Positions 54,827-64,000 of a stretch of DNA of 64,000 nucleotides are shown here, one piece after another. Location of the stretch: positions 26,847,001 through 26,911,000 of the forward strand of contig NC_081817.1 of NCBI RefSeq assembly GCF_030704535.1. The letters run 5' to 3'. The notes beneath the pieces are model-generated. The model had not been told where the DNA came from. It was given only the letters and a program-made list of their open reading frames with translations, and ran no database searches. Each line of letters starts with the position of its first letter. Positions within the stretch are counted from its first letter, which is position 1. Origin of the DNA: Vitis vinifera (Eukaryota > Streptophyta > Magnoliopsida > Vitales > Vitaceae). Made by a program: the position numbers and the translations under genes.

Positions 54827-57194
54827 CTATGCTGGGAGGTGCCGTGGGACTCTAGGCGTAGGCACAACCACATCGCGACCAGATTTTATCAAGTTCAGAC
54901 GATCGGGTATTGTTTTATCAAACAGCCGGTTGTCAGGGTTTTCTGCATAGCACACATAGTAGCAGCTCACACAGGCATGTGGTAGTGCCATGGCAATCCT
55001 CGCCTGGTAAATAAGATATACTCAAGTTGAGCCCATGATCTGTATGAATGGATAAACAATTAAATAAAATAAATCGGGTTAGGTTAGGACTAATGGACAA
55101 CCCACCATGAGATATCCTACGAAAAATGCAAGGAGGGAGAGGGTGGCGGTGAAGCCTTCATGCACAGAGAAAGTCCAAGCAGCCACAACAATGGTACACA
55201 TTGAGCCGCTGCAGACGCCAGCGAGGAAACATATGGCACTGGTTATGTCAGAATCAACGATGGCTTCCATTTCCTTTCCTCTCTTTTCAAAGAGCTCCCA
55301 AGTGTCTTGTGATGCCTTCACAAAACCTTTCCCATATGCAGCTATCTATAACATTTATTTTATACATAATTCAATTCCATTTCACAATGAAAGGGGTCTA
55401 TACAATTGATAAGTAGACAAGTGTATTAAGCAACCCAAGACTGACCACATTGCCAATTTGGAACCAAGAAATCATTTGATGAAGAATTCAAGAATCAAAT
55501 CAGGTTATTTACTCTTGATATGGTAGTTTTGTTTCTAATTCATTTTTGTTTTTTTTTCAAAAAAAAAAAAATTCATAGAATTTTGAGGCGATGCAATAAG
55601 AGTTTTGGGATCCCAGGACAATGCAGCCATGGCATAAGCCCATATTTTTCAATAGCAATAGACAGAAGGGAGTCCATGTAAGGGCTATGAGCCACTGATA
55701 AAAAAAGTTGCCCCATGTTCTACAAAATTGATAAATGAAATGCAATGTGAGCAAAAGAAATTTGCAGGTTCTAATGGCAGATCAGTTGTGATACCTGTAC
55801 ATAGGCCCAGCCATTGCCATATCTGAAGATGGACTCCATGATATGGAGACAGCAATGGGCGCAAGAGAACATGAACTCATCTTCTCCCTCAAGCAAATTG
55901 AGTCCCCTGGCGACAATTCTCAAAGCTTCAATTGCAGGCACAAAGGTTGACCCCAGACAAGCGCTGCCAAGATTCCGAGACAGGGCTCTTTGGAAGCAAA
56001 ACTTTGTATTACATTGCATTCCTCTGAGATAATACAAAGCAATTACCCTACTAACTGTTAAATTGGCAACATTCCTCATCACTTCTGCAGTCCAAGCCAA
56101 GCTCAGTACTAATACAATTATGATCAATGGAGGGAAGTGGAAATTCGAGGCTCCCATTACAGCTAAAATCCATAGTGACATCCACATGAACCCGACCCCA
56201 AGCATCCAGTAAGTGGGCTGATTCAGATCAGGGAATTTCGATGCGGGTTCGAGCGATTTGATAAAAATCTTGCTGCAAAACTTGATTCTGTGTGTGACCC
56301 AACAAGCATACAACCCATTGCCTATTGCAAATAGTATAAAACAAACACCAACCCCATCTGTGGAGGGCATTTGAAAACAAATCAGGAGAATTCCAGCGGA
56401 CAAGGACATCAAAAATGTGCTCCACAGAATGAAATGAATCATGAATTTGGGCCATGTTCTCACTGCCTTTTGCCATGCAAATGCGAGAGTAATGCTAAGA
56501 AGAGAAGCAGCTTCTACTTGAGGCAAAAAATACTTTAACAGCTTCCTCTCTTTCCTTTGAACCTGGCCTGGTTCTAATAGCCCTTGAATTCCCTTGAATA
56601 TAAGGAAACAAACAAGACCAACAGCAAGAACCGCGTGGAGCAGGAATAGAAATAGGGATATTCTGTTGGTGTAAGCCGTTGAATTCAGAGTTGTGATTGT
56701 TTGCTGTTTGGACACAAAGAAAATGACAGCAAAACCCAGAAAAATTCAACCCAACAACATGAAAATAAAAAAGAAAAAGAAAAATTGGAGGTTTTTCTCT
56801 GGTTCTTACTTGTGGGGTTGGAGTGGAGGTGGAGCGAGGCTGAGCAGGAGATGGAGTGGTTGCCCTGGTGACACCAGGGATGGCAACCCTCAAGGGGTTT
56901 GAGGGGTTCAATCTCTGCAACATGGATACATGAAAATCCCCCTGCGGCTGTGGAGTGCCTCTTCCCACTTGCTCTTCAAAACCCTCTTCACCTTTCTCCA
57001 AATCTTTATGCTCCTCATCTTCTCTCTTCTCCTTCTCTTCTTCAGCTCTCTCTTCACCATCCTTTTCCGAGTTTTCTCTCTCCTCCACCTGTGAAAACCA
57101 CAGCAAAACCTCTGAAATTTTCACAAATTTGGAGCAAAATAAAGGCCTGGAAGAAGAAGGGGTTGCTGCGTCTTACAGGCTCTAAAGCACCCAT
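54827..57194 (-). CDS. Choline-transporter-like protein (CTL/SLC44, PNS1 family), five exons, about 545 aa
   Basis: Exons: 57194-57177 (MGALEP), 57088-56810, 56703-55795, 55345 to about 55091, and 55003-54827 (stop TAG). Exons 1-3 join in phase 0 at clear GT..AG sites. The N-terminal part is hydrophilic and Glu/Lys-rich (EERAEEEKEKREDEEHKDLE), then Pro/Thr-rich. From exon 3 on there are about ten hydrophobic membrane segments (for example ISLFLFLLHAVLAVGLVCFL, FPPLIIIVLVLSLAW). The family core is ACLGSTFVPAIEALRIVARG, FMFSCAHCCLHIMESIFRYG, NGWAYVQ|IAAYGKGFVKAS and MALPHACVSCYYVCYAENPD. Members transport choline or related substrates in plasma or organelle membranes; the exact plant function is unclear. 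The exon 4 donor is not obvious (GTCCTA at 55090), so this junction is uncertain. Confidence 0.9.
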
Positions 57195-58439
57195 CGCAGA
57201 GGAGGTTTTCCGATGGCCAGAGACGACGGCGGCGGCGGCTGCGGTAACGTTGGATTTGAAGCTGAGTTAGTGGTGACGTTACTGGTTTGTTGTTTCACTT
57301 GGCCCCTTAGATTTGACCTCAACGTCTCGGACATATACGTCTATGACGCACCGGTTCTTCTCATTTCCACGCTCTTTGAGGCGCGTGTTGCCACGCCATC
57401 CTAGAAAACATTTCAAATATTTTTATACTTCTTCTCCTCTCCAACGGATAAAACTTTAAAGTTTAAATGGTAGAAAATTCTGACAAAAATTTAAATTTGG
57501 GGATGCTTAGGTGTGTAAGTACGGCACACAGGGGCTCATGATACGAATGAATCAGAGGTGGACCAGATGAACACGTGGGCAAGGAAATGTGATTGGAAAT
57601 TGGGCGGCTGGGATTAAAGCATGCTTGATGATCCGGACGATGACGTGTACTGATGTGATGGGTTTATGGAAGAAAAGGATAGATACACCCCACTTCATCA
57701 CCTTATCATCTTTACTTCGCAGGCCGTATCAGGCACCCTCCTGCCTGTCCTACAAAGGAGCGATATCATTATAAGGATGGAAAAGGTCAAAAGTACCCTT
57801 TTCCCAATGGTAAATTAAAAGTTACCGTGAGGGGTAAATTTAATAGGTACTATTCTTTCATATTTCTAACATTAAGGGATATTTATAATAATAATTATTA
57901 TTATTATTTGGTTTAAGATAAATATTTAATTTTAATAGATAAAAAATTTATTTATTTATTTATTTATTTTCATATAAGATAAATTATTTGATTATTACTT
58001 AAAATTTTAAAATTAATTAAAATTTAAATATAAATAGTTAAATAATATAATATAAAATTTAATTTATTAAATATGTTCGTATTGAGCTGGATTGGATTGC
58101 CTAATCTTCCCAACCACAAACCCTAGGTATAAATCATCTTGTTTGTAATTTATTTGATATCAAGACTATTGTAGTTATGTTTATAACTATTTTTTTTTCT
58201 TTTTGTATTTTATTTGAATCCATATAACATGGTATGTGAAAATCTTTTAGGGTTTATTCATATATAATTTTTTATTTTAAAAAATTATTGTGAAATAGTT
58301 GAAAAACAATTAGTAAGGATATAAGTGTAATTTAAAAGTAAAAATCATGAAAAATAAAATAAAATTTCTGACATATGTTGTCCTGCCTTGAAAGCCCACA
58401 AATAAATGAGATGTGTAATCTTAAAAGGTCAAACATAAC
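57195..58439. other. Promoter side of the CTL gene and intergenic
   Basis: 57195-57420 is GC-richer, with several ACGT cores (for example 'atacgtctatgacg'), and is likely the CTL promoter/leader. 57530-57780 holds further ACGT words ('aacacgtggg', 'gatgacgtgt'). From 57880 the DNA is AT-rich. No gene. Confidence 0.45.
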
Positions 58440-58850
58440 TTGTGATATCCTACATGCGGATAAAGTTTTTGACGCTATATATATGTATGACCTTCTCTTA
58501 ACATTATAAACACGTTTTAAAGTCATAAGAACCTCTTTGAGTTTAGAATGGATAATATTCTCAACCCTAGTGCGAGGGTTTGTTATTGAGAGTAGGTCAT
58601 TACAAATAATATCAAAGTTAGTTATTGACCTATGTAAGAGTTTGTTTAGCCTTACAGCACAATGAGAGCATTGTGTTTGCATTGACTGTTTATAATATTT
58701 TATATCAAATAGAGGGGAAAGTTCATAACTCTATATATATATAACATAAGAGTTCTTCTTAACTTTGTAAACACATTTTAAAGTAATGAAATATTAATTA
58801 GATTTGGAATGAACAATATCTACATAATTAGAAAAGGGTTATTACATAAG
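58440..58850 (+). mobile_element. Remnant of a small LTR-type element, two partial copies
   Basis: 58480-58625 reads 'aacattataaacacgtttta', 'aagaacctctttgagttta', 'ggataatattctcaaccct' and then 'acaaataatatcaaagtta', like a plant LTR end with ATGGTATCAGAGCC behind it. 58752-58850 repeats the first three parts in diverged form ('aactttgtaaacacatttta', 'tgaacaatatctac'). A decayed terminal-repeat element is the best reading; borders are not resolved. Confidence 0.45.
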
Positions 58851-61800
58851 TGAGATATTCGATCATTTAGTTACAGACATTTGAGATATGTCTAGTTGAG
58901 ATATGTCTAGTCTTTTAAAAGCAGACACCATATTACATCAGGAACTTCATTAAAGTAAATTTATATTAAAATGAGAATCCGAAAGAGTTTTAAGTGGAAG
59001 CATTTTTAAACCCCTTTTCAAAATCACTTCACCATCATGGAGCCCTAGGAAAATGAACCAACCCACAACAGATGTTTGTGGATAACACTCCAAAATGAAA
59101 CATCCACCCCATAAATGACACACCAAACTCTTCATTTTGGAAGGTTGAAAAACATTCATTCTTACCTCATTTATGAAGCATTCATGAATCATGAGGTCCC
59201 AAATAGAATGCAACACAAGATAGCAAACAGGATAAGAGAAATGAATTTTGGCCCTCTTGTGTGAATGAATGAATATTCACATCTAGTTACTAAAACTGTG
59301 ATGTTGTTTTTCACTTTTTCAACCCAATCTTTAAATATTCTGCACCCACAAGAACTGAAAGTAAATCAGAAATAACATCTCAAAAATATTTTTATTGAAG
59401 ATAAATTTAATTATAATATTTTTTTAATTTTAAAAATAAATAAAAATTAATTTAAAATTTTAAAATTTCTTTATTTCTTTAAAATATAGATATATTAGGG
59501 GTGACATAAGTTGAAGGTGAAAATAATGCAAGGAAATTTGAACATATATATATTATTTAAAATATGAAAAATATAAAAAAATAATGAAAAACTTTAATCT
59601 TTACTTTTTATAATTGCACTATATTAATAAGTTTATCATTATTGTTTGATTTTTAAATTTTTGGAATTTGAGTTTGAATTGTAATTTATATTAAATTAGT
59701 AATTAATAGTATATTTAATAGCTTTGAGAAATAGCTTTTATAATCTTATTATATAATATAATTTATATTTCATAACTTTAAATAAATATTTTATTTATTA
59801 TCAAACTTTATTATCGAGTTTTTCTTTGATAACTTGGTAAGTTGAGAATTAATAACACCTCTAATCCATCCAAATTACAATCCTACTATAAAAAAAAATC
59901 AAATACTCTTCAAAATTATGTTTAATTTTTAAATCATGCTTTGAAAGTTTTAAAAACTCTTTCAAAAAGTAACTTAGAAATAGTTTGATAATGATTTTAG
60001 GAAATATTTTTGAAAAAAAAAAAATAGGTGTTTGACAAATTTTATAAAGAATTAATTGGTTAAAAAAATAAAATAATTCTCGTATTTATGAATTTAACAT
60101 TTTTCATGTTTTTGTTTGAAAAGTAACTCATTTTTTACATAATTGTCCTTAACCATTTCAAGTATTTACACTTAAGTTTTAAAAGAAATTGTTATTTTTA
60201 TAAGAAAAGAATAAAGATATTTTTTGTCAGAATGAAGTGAAAAAAAGATGAAGGATTAGATTTTCAAAATTTGGTTCTCAATTATCATTTTAATCAAATA
60301 ACTCTCTTATAAAACACTTTTAAAAATCTAAAAAATCACTTTTAATGTTGAAAAAACACTTATAGTGTTTTTTAGATAAACATTTAAGAAGTGATTCTCT
60401 TAAACATACTTGTAAAAAAAACACTTCTACTAAAAACACTTTGATAATAAACACTATTAAATGCGATGTTTACAATTATTTTAAATAACATTTTTCTAAA
60501 AAAAAATTAGGTATTTAGCAAAATTTAGGAAACATTCTTATAAATTTGAAAATTCATTTATAATGTTTTTTATGTGTGTTTGATAATGATTCTTAAAAAT
60601 GTTTTTAATCTTTTTAATATTTAAATGATAAAAGTTTTCAAGTGTTAAAAATATAAAAATGCTTCCTAAAATCATCTGCTGATTTTTGTAAAAACACTTT
60701 CATAAAAAATAATTCATTAAAAATATTTTAATGAGAAATGCTGTGTTACCAAAATATCTTCTATATTATTTAAATGTACGTAAAAAAAAAAAAAAAAAAA
60801 AGGGTTTGACAGTTCAAAGTTGTGATTAAGACATAAAAAGTAAAAAAAAAAAAAAAAGTATACTAAGAATAAAATATGATAAAAATGTTGCCTATTTGAA
60901 ATGAAATTGATGATAAAGTTTGAACATCGTACCTCTTCCATTTAGTAGATTTTTCTAATTTGGATTTAATTCGCATGGTAATTACTAGAAGCACGTAAAA
61001 GAAGCCATATCCGCCATCTGAAAGGAGAGAATCCCGTCCACCCACTAAAATAATTTTCTGACAAAAAAATTATAAAGTAAAAATCCAAATAGAGCACGTC
61101 GGAAATAGAGCCGTTAAAATAGTGTCACGTGCGAAGCTTTTGACAAATAGTAATACTCGTTGGCTTGGCAATTAGTGATGTCAGAAAAAAAACGTGACCA
61201 ACTGAGGGGCCCACCACATCATCACTACACTCCCTTTCACATTCTTTGGTGACTGGCTGCCAGCTCATGTTGTCCCAATTATCATATAAAATAAATATTT
61301 ATATTACGATTTTATAAAAATTTTAAAATTTTAGTTTATTATCAGAAAGAGAAGGAATGATGCGTTTGGAGTCTGGACACTGCTTTTGATGGGTCCTGGT
61401 CAAGGCAGGCGTCTCTTTGTAGCCTTTACAATTATTATTATTGAAATGTACCAAATTGTAATGTTGGTCTTTAGCCTACTACCAAACCTCTTTTAGTAAT
61501 CAATCTACTTTACGTGACACATGAAAAGTTACATTTTGAAAATTATTATTATTATTATTATTATTTTCTCACAAGATATTTATAAAGAAATTTTTCTCCC
61601 CCTTTTTTTTTCCTCGAGAACCAACATGCTTTTTCCTATGTAAGCTCCACTCAAACTCATTGACATAGAAAGGAAAATATTATAAACTTGACTCAAATTC
61701 TTTAACATAGGAAGGAAAATGTTAAGATATAAAAAATAAATGTACCCATCCAAACTCTATAGAATTTTGGGCCAAAGGTATGGTATCATTCATAAACTTA

Positions 61801-62087
61801 TATGTAATATAGTTTTTTTTGCCATGTAGATAGCATAAATCAATATTTTAATTCAAAATTAAGGTCGGATTTGGTAATTAAGGTTTTAATTTTGGCAATC
61901 GAAAGCTTCAATTCAAAAATAAAGTTGTATTTGGTGATTACGGTTTTTTTATAACAGGGCTATTTTGCACCAAACCTCTAACTCTACATCCAAATGATTG
62001 AATTTTTGCAATAAAATGGAATAAATGAGATTAAAAAGCATGAAGCCTTCAAATTCATTGTGGCATCACCTAATTGATGGTGCCCTT
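58851..62087. other. AT-rich intergenic DNA, no gene seen
   Basis: Homopolymer A runs at 60782-60800 and 60843-60857. 59990-60700 shares words with 40040-40640. (ATT)n lies at about 61543-61565. The short open frames are low complexity. Confidence 0.5.
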
Positions 62088-62300
62088 TCAATATGGTACC
62101 CAAAAAATATCATTCAGTACATTAACCAAACCCACAATGTAATCAACAGTTTCCAGACAATTCCAACCAAAACTTTCATATAGGACAAAAAAGGCAGGGA
62201 TCAGTGACCATCTCAAACCATGGGAAATCTGAGAAAATTTAAGGACCGCAAGAGCCTTAGCCTCTGCAGCCACATACTTACAAAAAACTTGCAAGTTGTG
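62088..62300 (-). pseudogene. Possible RNase H-like domain remnant of a retroelement
   Basis: The minus-strand frame reads VAAEAKALAVLKFSQISHGL and NCLETVDYIVGLVNVLNDI. It resembles the AEAxALxxGLxxA...DCxxVVxxIN pattern of plant LINE-type RNase H domains, but the middle is diverged. Weak; it could be chance. Confidence 0.3.
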
Positions 62301-62867
62301 GTAGAACTGCACACAAGGCCTGGTGAGGCAGATGCCCACTGTCAGAGCCTTATTAAGCAGGGTGTGGGCCTATTCCAACTTTAAGAGTTACTTCATGTCT
62401 TCACATCTATTCCCAGCAACCACTAGGGTTCAGAACTGAACCTGGTTAAGAAGCAGAGTTGTTATCATGCAATTTTGCTGGTTTTAGACTCTTGAATGAG
62501 GGATTGCTGCATTCAAACACCTTCCAAATGAAATCTTCCAACCATCATAATCTCAAGTCCAGTCAGCTGTTAGAATTGTATTGAACCATTTCAATTGTGA
62601 CCATCAATCATTCTCTCAAAACTTTAAAGTTTACATTCCTTCAACTTGCTATGAGTTACAACATGAGAAAGTTCAAGGAAAAGACAGCCCAAACTTCCAC
62701 TCTGCCACAAACCAAAGAAGGGAAACAAAGAACTAAAAGAAAAGACCAAATGAATAAAAATATATGTTTTATATATAAAGAAACCCACAATCAGGCCAAT
62801 GCCAATTTTACACGGTGTTTCCTCTGATCTGTTGCACTTAATAGCCCCAATTTTGTAGTATCGGTGT

Positions 62868-62990
62868 CTACTTCTTTGCAGCATTAGAAGGCTCTGATGG
62901 GGTTTTTACAATACTTAGTTGACCACCTTCCTTGTTGGCAACAGTGGCTGCTTTCACCTCATTGCAGTGGTTTATGAACTTGCTCACCTC
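62868..62990 (-). CDS. 3'-terminal exon of an unidentified minus-strand gene
   Basis: After the acceptor TGAATCCAG (ending 62991) the frame reads EVSKFINHCNEVKAATVANK, then GGQLSIVKTPSEPSNAAKK and TAG at 62870-62868. It encodes 40 residues with a Lys-rich end. Composition and the splice site make it look real. The rest of the gene lies to the right, partly or fully beyond the window. I do not recognise the family. Confidence 0.5.
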   Translation of the reverse strand, partial: EVSKFINHCNEVKAATVANKEGGQLSIVKTPSEPSNAAKK

Positions 62991-64000
62991 CTGGATTCAC
63001 CAAACATGGAGGAAAAAGCCATCATTAATGTAAACAAACCATATTTGTAATGATCCATTTGTTTGTCATGGAGATCATTGATTTAGAAGAAATTCATGGC
63101 ATAGAAGTAGCTTCAAATAGTACCAACAACAGCAATAATTATTCTCTTTACACTAGGCAGACTTGGTAGAAACAACTTCCAATAGATATTCTGAAAGGGA
63201 GAATAAGTCCACCCATTTAGTTTTATTGGTTTTAATAAAAAGTTGTTCTTGAGTAATAAGCATATCATGGTATAATTTGGCAAATATTGCTAAAAAACAA
63301 GGTTAGCTGCAAGCCTACCACATCATACCAAATCATTTTGGAACATAGCCAAGTAAAGCATCATAAGGTCAAGGATATAGTTTCCATTAGGGAAAAGTGA
63401 ATGAAAAATTGAGCTGTCACCTCCAGTTAAGAAGGTGAGTGTATGTCTTGTTCAATTATGATTCACACTGTCCATAAAAAAACAATAGGTGAATGTTCCA
63501 CCACTGCACAGCTTATGACAAAGAGCAACATACATTAACTACCATCCACCTTCCTTTCTCTCTTAAGTAACACTGCTTCCTGATAATCAAGTCCAAATTT
63601 ACATTGAAATTGGATTATCCAAGTTTGCAGATTAGAGACAACATCCCATCCAATCTCAATGGTTTCTTATGCACTCTTTGAAGCTTGTAAATGCACGGAC
63701 ATTAAAGGAAGAATGCACAAATGTCATATATTCAATACTTTTGGGTGAAGACCAAGCTAACACGAGTAAGTTACTAACTCAATTAATGGAATCTTCAAAG
63801 GGTTGGACAACTAGACCTAACAAATAAAGGAAGCTTAAAGAAAGACAATTTCCAGAAAGTAAGCATACATGAAGATCTAAGCATAAAAGGTAAGTGTTTG
63901 TATTGATATAACTATGCTCTTTTCACAAACTTACAAAATCATCTGTTCATTGAATTGGCATGTGCAACATTTAGTGGACATGGGTATGAAGTGTCCACTC
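62991..64000 (-). other. Probable intron of the right-edge gene
   Basis: No further exon is recognised up to the window edge; sequence is moderately AT-rich. It may contain short exons that I cannot support. Confidence 0.35.

Noticed and set aside
1..64000. A new multi-gene defence or metabolic system
   Set aside because: The intact genes (F-box/WD40, NAA10, CTL) belong to unrelated known families, are kilobases apart and are not co-oriented; the rest is transposons and relics.
1..64000. tRNA or rRNA genes
   Set aside because: I saw no cloverleaf-like or rRNA-like segment with the conserved boxes; without a scan, absence is not proven.

Overview
This is plant nuclear DNA. The signs are intron-rich genes with GT..AG junctions, AT-rich intergenic DNA, and plant families (F-box/WD40, CC-NBS-LRR, MULE, Ty1/copia, Ty3/gypsy, L1-type LINEs). 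The gypsy gag and LTR remnants, the CC-NBS-LRR fragment and the RPA1 exons look most like grapevine (Vitis) to me. That is a judgement from memory; no search was run.

Layout: 1-1192 is a 203-bp tandem satellite. 1729-1985 is a stranded last exon of a glycerophosphodiester phosphodiesterase gene with a frame break. 3300-7162 (minus) holds a near-complete MULE transposase whose reading frame runs directly into a decayed copy of the C-terminal half of RPA1. 7.5-15.3 kb is a patchwork of duplicated blocks around a few exon-like pieces of an unidentified minus-strand gene, ending in a CC-only resistance-gene fragment. 15.4-23.5 kb holds a TIR element and, next to it, an internally deleted gypsy retrotransposon. 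24.1-29.2 kb carries two inverted-repeat elements and a broken copia element.

The ordinary genes lie in the second half. 31.8-40.0 kb (plus) is a nine-exon F-box/WD40 gene (FBX2-like). 41943-42530 (plus) is a single-exon N-terminal acetyltransferase NAA10 with a 13-His run. 54.8-57.2 kb (minus) is a five-exon choline-transporter-like (CTL/PNS1) membrane protein. At 62868-62990 the 3'-terminal exon of an unidentified minus-strand gene enters from the right. Between them, 43.1-50.2 kb is a nest of 5'-truncated LINEs, one with a clear target-site duplication.

The host genes do not form a pathway: FBX2-like would act in a nuclear or cytosolic SCF ubiquitin ligase, NAA10 at the ribosome, and the CTL protein in membranes. 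I found no credible new multi-gene system. The most unusual local structure is the in-frame MULE transposase/RPA1 junction near 5117. After it come the nested satellite with 22-bp palindromic subunits and the telo-box-bearing tandem repeats upstream of a probable start codon at 13955.
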